Program-made: the position numbers and the translations under genes
The notes under the pieces: generated by a model
The model's input: the letters and a program-made list of their open reading frames with translations, nothing else
Told to the model about the DNA's origin: nothing
Databases searched by the model: none
Shown: positions 16,674 to 23,849 of the stretch, piece after piece
Numbering within the stretch: position 1 is the stretch's first letter
Layout of the letters: each line of letters begins with the position of its first letter
NCBI GenBank assembly: GCA_038745535.1
Contig: JBCDLI010000030.1
Span: 1 to 28,220 of the forward strand
Length of the DNA: 28,220 bases
Direction of reading: 5' to 3'
Source of the DNA: JBCDLI01 sp038745535
GTDB lineage: Bacteria; Pseudomonadota; Alphaproteobacteria; Rhizobiales; Rhizobiaceae

Positions 16674-16688
16674 TTTCAAAAATGAAAG
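16674..16688 (+). repeat. 15-base copy of the terminator core at the LysR start codon
   Basis: TTTCAAAAATGAAAG here is identical to the minus strand of 16365-16379 in the neighbouring terminator hairpin. It contains the inverted repeat TTTCA-AAAA-TGAAA, and the LysR ATG (16682) falls in its second half. Chance is possible in AT-rich words. Confidence 0.35.
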
Positions 16689-17572
16689 ATGTAGATTGGG
16701 AAGCACTGCGTCTTTTTCTCGTGATCGCAGATACGGGAAGTCTCGCCGCTGCAGCCAATGCAACCGGCATCAGTGCACCAACGCTTGGACGCCAAATGGC
16801 AGCGCTGGAAAAGTCGCTTGGACGCAAGATCTTCATACGGCACCAGCGCGGTTATGAACTGGCAGCCGATGGTAAAGAGCTACGTGAACAAGTTCGCAAA
16901 ATGCAGCTGATTGCTGACGATGTGAATGCGTGGCGCGGCGGTGCCTATCAACTGCCAAACGTGACTATTTCGGCGGGCACGTGGTTTTCGCGGTTTTTGG
17001 CCCAGAACCTAAACGCGCTTTGGACGCCTGACGACGATTTTCGGCTATGTTTTGCCAGTTCGGAAGTGCGGCTCGATCTAGAGCATCGGGAAGCTGACAT
17101 TGGGTTGCGCAACGCTCGTCCGCAGTCTGGAAATTTGGCAGTCCGTCGCGGTGCGACCGTGACTTTCGCGCCTTACTGCGCCACGGGTTTCGACTTTGAA
17201 AAGCACAATAATTGGGTTTCTCTTGGTCGGGAGCATGCGATGGCGCCTTCTGGCCAGTGGGTGCACCTGCAGCCTGAATTGTGGATATCGACTTGGGTTT
17301 CTGCACCGCACATGCTTTTGGAAGCTATACGGGCCGGAGCGGGGCAGGGCGTGTTACCCTGCTTTGTGGGCGATGCTGATCCGCAGTTGAAGCGGAGCGG
17401 GAACCTGATCCCCGAGTTGGAGCATGTGATGTGGATTGTGATGCACGATGATGAACGCCACCGACCGGAAAAGCGCGAAGTGATTGAGCGGCTGGTTAAG
17501 CTGTTAGGTGCAAACATGCCTTTGTTTTCGGGCGAGACGGCCGGTATGCGTTCTAGGGTGGCTTTGATCTGA
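16682..17572 (+). CDS. LysR-family transcriptional regulator
   Basis: 296 residues. The N-terminal winged helix-turn-helix covers about 4-62, including LRLFLVIADTGSLAAAANATG and SAPTLGRQMAALEKSLGRKIF. The C-terminal effector domain (about 90-290) is of the periplasmic-binding type. It ends with a weakly conserved tail. Effector and targets cannot be read from the sequence; the divergent 77-residue ORF is the obvious positional candidate. The ATG at 16682 gives the standard LysR N-terminus, with AAAGG twelve bases upstream. The stop is one base before the dgkA start, so the kinase gene is probably co-transcribed. Confidence 0.88.
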   Translation: MKDVDWEALRLFLVIADTGSLAAAANATGISAPTLGRQMAALEKSLGRKIFIRHQRGYELAADGKELREQVRKMQLIADDVNAWRGGAYQLPNVTISAGTWFSRFLAQNLNALWTPDDDFRLCFASSEVRLDLEHREADIGLRNARPQSGNLAVRRGATVTFAPYCATGFDFEKHNNWVSLGREHAMAPSGQWVHLQPELWISTWVSAPHMLLEAIRAGAGQGVLPCFVGDADPQLKRSGNLIPELEHVMWIVMHDDERHRPEKREVIERLVKLLGANMPLFSGETAGMRSRVALI

Positions 17573-17573
17573 C

Positions 17574-17924
17574 ATGAAGCGAATAATTTCAGCCTTTTAT
17601 AATTCGGTCGCTGGCTTTCGGCATCTGGTTCGCCACGAAGCTGCCTTTAAAGAAGAGTGCATTCTGTTTGTAGTGGCGCTGCCGATCGCATGGTGGATCG
17701 CGCCGACGGTAACGCAGTTTTTGCTGCTGATGTCAGTGATCGGTCTGATTATGATTGTAGAGGTGCTCAACACTGCCATCGAGAGCGTGTGCGATGCGCT
17801 GACGACGGAGTTTGACGCGAATGTAAAAGTTGCCAAAGACGCAGGCTCACTTGCCGTGCTCATGGCAGCGGTCATTGCCATCTTTGTCTGGCTTTCCGCG
17901 ATTTTGGCGTTTCTGGTTCGTTAG
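17574..17924 (+). CDS. dgkA: Diacylglycerol kinase (DgkA)
   Basis: Small integral inner-membrane kinase that phosphorylates diacylglycerol to phosphatidic acid, recycling lipid released by periplasmic glucan or lipopolysaccharide modification. It has 116 residues and three membrane helices (about 28-46, 48-68, 92-114). The family active-site signatures are EVLNTAIES (63-71) with the conserved glutamates, and AKDAGSLAV (87-95). The amphipathic N-terminus (AFYNSVAGFRHLVRHEAAFKEE) is also typical. It begins one base after the LysR stop. Confidence 0.92.
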   Translation: MKRIISAFYNSVAGFRHLVRHEAAFKEECILFVVALPIAWWIAPTVTQFLLLMSVIGLIMIVEVLNTAIESVCDALTTEFDANVKVAKDAGSLAVLMAAVIAIFVWLSAILAFLVR

Positions 17925-17962
17925 GTTTTGACCGTTTCGGTGCGGCGCGATAGATCGCGGAT

Positions 17963-19636
17963 ATGACCTCAGCACCCGACACGCTTCGCATCGCCATTGC
18001 CCAATTGAACCCCACGGTAGGGGACGCTTTGGGCAACATTGAAAAAGCCCGTGAAGCGCGGGCTGATGCGGCCAGGCAGGGCGCGGATCTGGTGGTCTTC
18101 ACTGAATTATACGTGTCAGGCTATCCGCCGGAAGATCTGGTGATGAAGCCCGCGTTCTTGGAAGCGTGTGAGCGCGCAGTTGCAGACTTTGCAGCCGATA
18201 CCGATGACGGTGGGCCCGGCGTGATTATCGGCGTGCCGCTGGCTCGAGGCGACGAGCGGCACAATTCGATCATGGTGCTCGACGGCGGTAAGATCACGGC
18301 TGAACGCCACAAGGTTGATCTGCCAAATTATGGCGAGTTTGACGAAAAGCGCGTGTTCCATGCCGGGCCGATGCCGGGGCCGGTCGATTTTCGTGGGGTG
18401 CGGATTGGCATCCCGATTTGTGAGGATATTTGGGGCGATCTTGGCGTTTGCGAAACACTTGCTGAAAGCGGCGCGGAAATTCTGATCTCGCCGAATGGCT
18501 CACCGTACTATCGCGAAAAGATGGATATTCGTCACCAGGTCGTGATCCGTCAGGTGATCGAGAGTGATCTGCCGCTGATCTATGCCAACCAACTTGGCGG
18601 ACAGGATGAATTGGTGTTCGATGGTGCGAGTTTCGCCTTCAACGCAGACCGTCAACTGGCCTTCCAGATGAGCCAGTTCGAAGAACAGGTTACCGTTACC
18701 ACGTGGAGGCGCGTCAATGACGGCTGGTCGTGTTCTGACGGGCCACGCTCACGGATTCCGGACGGCATGGAAGCAAATTACCGCGCCTGCATGCTGGGAT
18801 TGCGTGACTACGTGAACAAGAACGGTTTCAAGAACGTTGTGCTCGGCCTTTCGGGCGGCATCGACAGCGCGATTTGCGCGGCGCTTGCCGTTGATGCGCT
18901 TGGCGAAGAGCGACTTCGGTGCGTGATGTTGCCTTACGAATACACGTCCGAAGATTCCCTCAAAGATGCTGCCGATTGCGCGAAGTTACTGGGCTGCCGC
19001 TATGACATCGTGCCGATCCACAAACCGGTGGAAGGATTTACCGCGGCGCTTGCTGATCTGTTCGCAGGTACGAACGAGGGCGTCACGGAAGAGAATTTAC
19101 AGTCGCGTACACGTGGTACGACGCTGATGGCGATCTCCAACAAATTCGGATCGATGGTGGTCACCACAGGCAACAAAAGCGAGATGTCGGTGGGCTACGC
19201 CACACTCTATGGCGACATGAATGGCGGCTTTAACCCGATTAAGGACGTCTACAAGATGGACGTTTACGCTATGAGCCGTTGGCGCAATGAGCACACACCG
19301 CCGGGCGCACTTGGTCCGACGGGGATGGTGATCCCGCAAAACATTATCGACAAAGCGCCGTCAGCAGAATTGCGTCCCGATCAGACCGATCAGGACTCAC
19401 TGCCCGAATATCCGGTGCTCGATGACATTCTTGAATGTCTGGTAGAGAAGGAAATGGGCGTGGATGAGATCGTGGAACGTGGTCACGCGCCTGATCTGGT
19501 CCATCGCATCGAGCACCTGCTTTACATCGCCGAATATAAGCGTCGACAGTCGGCGCCGGGCGTGAAGCTGACACGGAAGAACTTCGGACGGGATCGACGG
19601 TATCCGATTACGAATAGGTTTCGGGATCGGGGCTAA
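17963..19636 (+). CDS. nadE: Glutamine-dependent NAD(+) synthetase
   Basis: Last step of NAD synthesis: nicotinate adenine dinucleotide is amidated using ammonia released from glutamine. It has 557 residues in two domains. The N-terminal nitrilase-type glutaminase (1-~260) has the triad Glu48 (FTELYVSGY), Lys117 (HKVDLPNYGEFDEKR) and Cys153 (PICEDIW). The C-terminal ATP-pyrophosphatase synthetase domain has the P-loop SGGIDS (297-302) and TTGNKSEMSVGYATLYGD. The end (KLTRKNFGRDRRYPITNRFR) is typical. The start ATG 17963 fits the family; the ribosome-binding site is weak. About 200 bases without a clear gene separate it from the NQ-heptad gene. Confidence 0.96.
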   Translation: MTSAPDTLRIAIAQLNPTVGDALGNIEKAREARADAARQGADLVVFTELYVSGYPPEDLVMKPAFLEACERAVADFAADTDDGGPGVIIGVPLARGDERHNSIMVLDGGKITAERHKVDLPNYGEFDEKRVFHAGPMPGPVDFRGVRIGIPICEDIWGDLGVCETLAESGAEILISPNGSPYYREKMDIRHQVVIRQVIESDLPLIYANQLGGQDELVFDGASFAFNADRQLAFQMSQFEEQVTVTTWRRVNDGWSCSDGPRSRIPDGMEANYRACMLGLRDYVNKNGFKNVVLGLSGGIDSAICAALAVDALGEERLRCVMLPYEYTSEDSLKDAADCAKLLGCRYDIVPIHKPVEGFTAALADLFAGTNEGVTEENLQSRTRGTTLMAISNKFGSMVVTTGNKSEMSVGYATLYGDMNGGFNPIKDVYKMDVYAMSRWRNEHTPPGALGPTGMVIPQNIIDKAPSAELRPDQTDQDSLPEYPVLDDILECLVEKEMGVDEIVERGHAPDLVHRIEHLLYIAEYKRRQSAPGVKLTRKNFGRDRRYPITNRFRDRG

Positions 19637-19777
19637 AGTCCCGCAAGGGTCATTATTTCATCGCGTTGCCTATTTTTTTAATTTGAAAGCGTAAACCACG
19701 CTGCTCTAGCTTTTTGAGGTGTTTATCGCATTGTGGCGCACGACACACTTCTTCCCAAGCAAAGTAGCTCGTGATTC

Positions 19778-19796
19778 CGGATAGAAATCCTATCCG
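19778..19796. promoter_or_regulatory. Perfect inverted repeat upstream of the NQ-heptad gene
   Basis: CGGATAG (19778-19784) and CTATCCG (19790-19796) enclose AAATC. It lies 39 bases before the ATG at 19835, so it could be an operator or a hairpin in the 5' leader. The rest of 19637-19834 shows a T7 run at 19671-19677 and a 5-bp AGCGT/ACGCT hairpin (19688-19702), but no clear promoter hexamers. Confidence 0.45.
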
Positions 19797-19822
19797 AAGA
19801 CGAGCGCGTGTATTCAAAATGT

Positions 19823-19827
19823 AGGAG
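19823..19827 (+). promoter_or_regulatory. Strong ribosome-binding site of the NQ-heptad gene
   Basis: AGGAG, seven bases before ATG 19835. It selects this ATG over the in-frame GTG at 19808 and shows that initiation is intact despite the internal stop. Confidence 0.75.
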
Positions 19828-19834
19828 CGTAGTC

Positions 19835-20035
19835 ATGTCAAAACACGAAAAAATTGAATCCAACCAGTCTCAAATGCTTTCCAATCAATCGAAATTTTTG
19901 GCGGAGCAAGCTACCCTTCTCGCAAATCAGCCAGCGCTTAAGTCAAATCAAAAACGGATGATTTCCAACCAAGAAGGTTTCATTGAAAATCAATCTGGTT
20001 TGCTTGGCAATCAGCCAACGCTGAAGTCAAATTAA
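19835..20035 (+). CDS. NQ-heptad repeat protein, 5' part up to an in-frame TAA
   Basis: 66 residues before a TAA at 20033-20035. After MSKHEKIE the chain is an unbroken series of seven-residue units x-N-Q-x-x-hydrophobic-hydrophobic (SNQSQML, SNQSKFL, AEQATLL, ANQPALK ...). No Cys, Trp or Tyr, no signal peptide, so presumably cytosolic. The TAA replaces the Gln codon expected at residue 67, and the same frame and same repeat phase continue downstream. The gene therefore reads as one 191-codon ORF cut by a single CAA-to-TAA change. The strong AGGAG shows that this part can be translated. It is not recognisable as a family with a known function. Confidence 0.6.
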   Translation: MSKHEKIESNQSQMLSNQSKFLAEQATLLANQPALKSNQKRMISNQEGFIENQSGLLGNQPTLKSN

Positions 20036-20404
20036 AAGCAGATGATCGATAATCAGGAAGCTTTTATTGGAAATCAGGACACGTTGTTGGAAAATCAGCC
20101 AAAGCTGAAATCCAATCAAGCGAAAATGATCTCTAATCAGAGCAATTTCATCGAGAAGCAGTCTACTCTGCTGGAAAATCAGCCTGCGCTACTCAGCAAT
20201 CAGGCGAAGATGATTGGTAACCAAGAGAACTTCATTGCAGTGCAGGGCACGCTTCTGGAGCGTCAGCCAATATTAATCGAGAACCAAAGTAAGATGATTG
20301 CGAACCAAGAGGCATTCTTGGCCAATCAGGAGCAGATGCTCGAGAAGCAGGCAAAAATCATGGACAACCAAGACAAGATTTTAGCAAACCAAGCCAAGCT
20401 CAAA
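19859..20404 (+). repeat. 26 tandem heptads in a 28-residue (84-bp) super-repeat
   Basis: Codons 9-190 of the frame starting at 19835 are exactly 26 heptads. Position 3 is Gln in 25 of 26; the exception is the TAA codon. Position 2 is Asn in most. Positions 6-7 are hydrophobic, apart from Lys at position 7 in some units. A second period of four heptads is visible. Proline follows Gln at residues 33, 61, 89, 117 and 145. Phe lies at 21, 49, 77, 105, 133 and 161. Met lies at 14, 42, 70, 98, 126 and 154. All are spaced exactly 28. The last four heptads drift from the four-unit order. Confidence 0.9.
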
Positions 20405-20410
20405 AAGTGA
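20042..20410 (+). CDS. NQ-heptad repeat protein, 3' part after the in-frame TAA
   Basis: 122 residues from ATG 20042, six bases after the TAA, in the same frame as the 5' part. It carries 17 more heptads, still in perfect seven-residue register, ending AKLKK. There is no Shine-Dalgarno before this ATG, so separate expression would need reinitiation after the stop or readthrough. Repeat units differ at synonymous positions (AAT/AAC, CAA/CAG), so the pattern is old and has been kept at the protein level. It is best regarded as the second half of one gene that is either recently broken or recoded. Confidence 0.5.
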   Translation: MIDNQEAFIGNQDTLLENQPKLKSNQAKMISNQSNFIEKQSTLLENQPALLSNQAKMIGNQENFIAVQGTLLERQPILIENQSKMIANQEAFLANQEQMLEKQAKIMDNQDKILANQAKLKK

Positions 20411-20768
20411 TCACCGCCTGATATTTCAGCCGCCCGAGCAATTCGGGCGGCGCTCCACGCTATGGTCTGGCGGCTCAACGCCTGATCGTCGGGTAGACTG
20501 TTAATGCCATTTTTGGGCGCCAACATCGCTACGCGTTGCGCTTACATTCTCGCAATCTTGAGATCACAGGCAAGCAGTTCTCTCGCAATGCGCTTGTTGC
20601 ACTGAAAAACAATGCCGAATGGACCGCATCAGGCGCAATCGTTTTTCCTATTTGAAGTCCGATGTGAAATCCCATTTTCTTTCCTAAAGCGTGAACTTGC
20701 GACAGTTTGGCGGTGTCGTTGATCAATGTTCAACGGCTGGTTCGCAACCCCAAGCGTGAGTAAAAAAC
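20411..20768. other. 358-base stretch without a supported gene
   Basis: It contains the GC-rich hairpin near its start and presumably the promoter of the dioxygenase gene at 20769. A plus-strand frame is open across about 20523-20655 and ends in TGA, giving a plausible-looking segment (EITGKQFSRNALVALKNN) but no start with a ribosome-binding site. A 65-codon minus-strand frame (20529-20726) starts only at TTG. Either could be a gene remnant; neither is supported well enough to call. Confidence 0.5.
20429..20451. terminator. GC-rich hairpin downstream of the NQ-heptad gene
   Basis: GCCGCCCGA (20429-20437) pairs perfectly with TCGGGCGGC (20443-20451) around the loop GCAAT, 18 bases after the final stop. 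It is strong enough to end or protect a transcript, but no T-run follows. Confidence 0.55.
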
Positions 20769-21887
20769 ATGTCGAACGCGCCAATCTCTGAAATTCCCTC
20801 TGGCCAACTACAAGCTGAAATCGCCAGCTTCGATACGGGTATGCCCATTATTGAAGAGCGTGCGCCGGAGCCGATTTGGTGGACGGGCACTGCGCCCATT
20901 GCACCGTCGGAGTTTCAGATAGATGCGCGTGAGTATGCCGCTGACGCTGGCGAATTGTGGGAGAATAAAGCGCTCGCCAAGCGCATGCAGGAAACATTTG
21001 AGCGTGTGGGCTTGGTGCATGTCATCAACACCGGTCTCGACGACATTACACCGATGCGCGAACTCGCTAAGCACGTCATCCAGACGGATATGGACTATAA
21101 GGGCGGCGCCAACCCTCGCGATGCATTGCAGAAAAACGTCTATGAGATTGGCGCGCCGCTTCCAGCTTGGCTGCACTATCACCATGAGATGGCGTATGTG
21201 GGCCACAGCACGTCAATGCTGGGCTTCCTTTGTAAGCAGGCGACACCCGGCAAGGGCCAGACCTTCGTGTCTGACAATGTGAAGGCGACCGATGCGATCC
21301 TCGCGACGCCGTTTGGCCAAAAGCTAAAAGACCACGGTCTTTGCTACCACCGGAAGCTGACAAACCGCGATGCTTTTGCCGAAGATGACAATTCGGGCAT
21401 CTACAATCATTGGCAGAAGTCGATGATGACGGAAGACCCTGCCGAAGCGGAAGCGGCATGTCAGGCACGCGGACTGGAGACCGAATGGGGTCCAAATCGA
21501 CTACTCATCACGCGCTACTACACCTCTGCGTTTGAGTATTTTCCGGGTCTGGATCGCAATTTGCTGTTCTCAAGCATTGCGGACGATTCAGTCTGGTTCG
21601 ATGCGTGGCCGAACGTCATGCACCTGCCCCATGACGAGCGCCCGCTTAAACTAACCTTCGGCAATGGCGAAGAAATCACCGCCGACGAAGTACGCCAATT
21701 CATCGATGTTTATGACCAATTCGGCATGCCGATTGAGTGGGCGAAGGGCGACATCGCGATTGTGTGCAACTATCGCTTTGCCCATGGCCGTCCGGCTATC
21801 CACCTTGAGCCAGGCGAGAAGCGTGAACTCGGCGTGATGATTGGCGCTGCATTTGAGCGCGTGGAAACGCTGCCGAACAAGTGGTGA
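20769..21887 (+). CDS. TauD/TfdA-family Fe(II)/2-oxoglutarate-dependent dioxygenase
   Basis: 372 residues of the double-stranded beta-helix dioxygenase family, which hydroxylates or oxidatively cleaves small molecules. The iron site reads His138-x-Glu140 (HYHHEMAYV) and distal His339 (NYRFAHGRPAIH), with Arg341 or Arg352 suited to bind 2-oxoglutarate. The first acidic ligand is Glu rather than the commoner Asp, as in clavaminate-synthase-like members. The N-terminal ~60 residues are a variable extension. The substrate is unknown, and no sulfonate or alkyl-ester uptake genes adjoin it. The Shine-Dalgarno is weak. The stop is three bases from that of the opposing SH3-like gene. Confidence 0.82.
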   Translation: MSNAPISEIPSGQLQAEIASFDTGMPIIEERAPEPIWWTGTAPIAPSEFQIDAREYAADAGELWENKALAKRMQETFERVGLVHVINTGLDDITPMRELAKHVIQTDMDYKGGANPRDALQKNVYEIGAPLPAWLHYHHEMAYVGHSTSMLGFLCKQATPGKGQTFVSDNVKATDAILATPFGQKLKDHGLCYHRKLTNRDAFAEDDNSGIYNHWQKSMMTEDPAEAEAACQARGLETEWGPNRLLITRYYTSAFEYFPGLDRNLLFSSIADDSVWFDAWPNVMHLPHDERPLKLTFGNGEEITADEVRQFIDVYDQFGMPIEWAKGDIAIVCNYRFAHGRPAIHLEPGEKRELGVMIGAAFERVETLPNKW

Positions 21888-21890
21888 AGC

Positions 21891-22523
21891 TCAGAAGTTT
21901 CGCTCGTGGCATTTTCGAACCGTGGCGACGAGTTGCGGCTCGTCATCCTCATAGCGACAGAGCCATGCTGCATTCACGTAACCTTGCTGTGTGGTTTTCT
22001 TCCGGAAGTGCCTGAATTCGATCTTGAACCAATAGTGCCCGTCCTCGAAATGGTCGGCATTCTCAAGAATTGTGATTTTACTGCTCGCGCCTAGGTCGCC
22101 AATTTTCGGGCTATCCGGATTGGGCTCTTCGTGGAGCATAAACCAACCTTCTCCGACCGCCGCGTAGGTTTTCCATTCGTGCGGTAGGTCTTCGCCGTAG
22201 AACGCAAGTTCTCTGACGTTTTCCTCGGTTTGATAGCACTGCACCTTGCCTTCGGGGTGTGAGAGCGTTGCTACTGGCGGTGACACGCCGAGCTTCCAAT
22301 CACCGTCCGCGAAGCCATAGGTATTTTCTTCGTCGGGGGCAGACGGGAGACTGATTTCTCCGTTTGTGGACGTCTCAATGTAGGCGGTTTTCCATTCGAT
22401 GTCGAAACCGATGGTCGCTTCGAAGTCGCCGTCGGCGCACGCGATTTCCACACCCGGTGACGCGAGTGCCACGGTGCAAGATACCGCGACCGCACAGGTC
22501 GACAGGGCGAGCATTTTCATCAT
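21891..22523 (-). CDS. Secreted protein with a C-terminal SH3-like domain
   Basis: 210 residues. The signal peptide covers about 1-22 (ending TVALASPG). The first ~110 residues of the mature part are acidic and unrecognised (GVEIACADGDFEATIGFDIE...). The last ~90 residues resemble a bacterial SH3 domain: WFMLHEEPNPDSPKIGDLG, then TILENADHFEDGHYWFKIEF and GYVNAAWLC. Such domains bind peptidoglycan or proteins in the periplasm. Cys residues near 29, 98, 190 and 205 could form disulfides. GGAGG lies upstream of the ATG. Divergent from the MFS gene with a 69-base gap. Confidence 0.7.
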   Translation of the reverse strand: MMKMLALSTCAVAVSCTVALASPGVEIACADGDFEATIGFDIEWKTAYIETSTNGEISLPSAPDEENTYGFADGDWKLGVSPPVATLSHPEGKVQCYQTEENVRELAFYGEDLPHEWKTYAAVGEGWFMLHEEPNPDSPKIGDLGASSKITILENADHFEDGHYWFKIEFRHFRKKTTQQGYVNAAWLCRYEDDEPQLVATVRKCHERNF

Positions 22524-22592
22524 GGTGGTTTTCCTCCCGATCGCATAAGCAGCCTAGGCGCTAATCTGACCGCGCACAATGATTGGCAAACC

Positions 22593-23828
22593 ATGCTTTC
22601 TTTCATTCGCGATAACGCCCGATGGATCGTTGGGGGCTTTTTGCTGACCTTTTTTTCTTCCTTCGGGCAGACGTTTTTTATTGCGCTGTCGGCGGGGGAA
22701 ATTCGCGCTGAATACGGCCTCAGTCATGGCGATTTCGGGGCGCTTTACATGGTTGCGACACTGGCTAGCGCGCTGACGCTGCCTTGGCTCGGCAAAATCG
22801 TAGACACGTTCAGCGCTGCGACAGTGGCTTTGATCATTATGCCGTTCCTCGCGCTTGGCGCGCTCGGCATGGCGTTTTCTACCCATATCGTTTTCCTGGT
22901 CGTCGTCATCTACATGCTGCGGCTGTTCGGACAGGGCATGATGACGCAAAACGCGCTCACGGCGACGGGCCGCTGGTTTGCCGCAAATCGGGGCAGGGCG
23001 GTGTCTTACGTGGTGCTTGGCCATAATACCGGAGAAGCGTTGCTGCCCATCGTGTTCGTGGCGCTTGCAGCGGCGATCGGTTGGCGCAATTCATGGGTGT
23101 TGGCTGCTCTGGTGCTTGTGGTTTTCGCTCTTCCCGCAATTTACGCCCTCGTCCGCGTTGAGCGTGCGCCGCAATCAATAGCAAGGAGCGATGGCACGCC
23201 GGTCGTGCGAGATTGGACGCGGGCGGAAGTGCTCCGGGACGCGCCCTTTTGGCTGCTTCTCCTTGGCGTCCTTGCGCCCGCATTCATCGGCACGACGATC
23301 TTTTTCCATCAGGTCTATCTCTCCGAAATTCGGGGCTGGCCGCCGGAACTGTTTGCCGCTGCGTTTGCCGTGATGGCAGCGACAACGATCACCTTCGCGC
23401 TGATCAGCGGGGTGCTGATCGACAAGTTTTCAGCGCTGCGCCTGTTGCCGACATTTCTCATTCCGTTGGCGCTTTCCTGCATCGTGCTCGGTCTCTTCGG
23501 GCAGGCGTGGGCGCCGTTTGTGTTTATGGCGTTGATGGGTGTCTCCTACGGGTTTTCATCGACGCTTTTCGGTGCTCTGTGGCCGGAAATTTACGGGACC
23601 AAACATCTCGGTGCCATCCGGGCGGTGATCGTTGCAATCATGGTTTTTGCAACCGCCGCAGGGCCGGGCATCACTGGATATTTGATTGATGTCGGCGTGG
23701 CGTATCCCGCGCAAATCATGGCGATGGGTGTCTATTGCATTGCCATGGTGGGGTTGATGACAGCGGTCTCGCGCCACCTGATTGCGCGGCTGGCCAGCGA
23801 CGATGCGGCTTTGCTTGCAAAGGCTTGA
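22593..23828 (+). CDS. Major facilitator superfamily transporter
   Basis: 411 residues with about twelve membrane helices, split by a central cytoplasmic loop (about 190-215, RVERAPQSIARSDGTPVVRD). The N-half carries an MFS motif-A-like stretch after helix 2 (LPWLGKIVDTFSAA); its C-half counterpart is GVLIDKFSALRLLP. It resembles the nitrate/monocarboxylate-like MFS group, but the substrate cannot be read. ATG 22593 directly precedes the first helix. gltX follows 21 bases after the stop, probably co-transcribed. Confidence 0.85.
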   Translation: MLSFIRDNARWIVGGFLLTFFSSFGQTFFIALSAGEIRAEYGLSHGDFGALYMVATLASALTLPWLGKIVDTFSAATVALIIMPFLALGALGMAFSTHIVFLVVVIYMLRLFGQGMMTQNALTATGRWFAANRGRAVSYVVLGHNTGEALLPIVFVALAAAIGWRNSWVLAALVLVVFALPAIYALVRVERAPQSIARSDGTPVVRDWTRAEVLRDAPFWLLLLGVLAPAFIGTTIFFHQVYLSEIRGWPPELFAAAFAVMAATTITFALISGVLIDKFSALRLLPTFLIPLALSCIVLGLFGQAWAPFVFMALMGVSYGFSSTLFGALWPEIYGTKHLGAIRAVIVAIMVFATAAGPGITGYLIDVGVAYPAQIMAMGVYCIAMVGLMTAVSRHLIARLASDDAALLAKA

Positions 23829-23849
23829 TCAAAGCGATACGCGCACCGC

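Noticed and set aside
20033..20041. Classical viral-type leaky stop context
   Set aside because: The bases after the TAA are AAGCAG, not the CAR-YYA pattern, so readthrough is proposed only because of the residue expected, not because of a known signal.
19859..20404. CRISPR array or plain DNA tandem repeat
   Set aside because: The periodicity is at the protein level (21 and 84 bases in frame) with synonymous variation. There are no identical repeats separated by unique spacers.
20529..20726. 65-codon minus-strand ORF
   Set aside because: Starts only at TTG without a Shine-Dalgarno. No recognisable domain; kept only as a remark on the gap.
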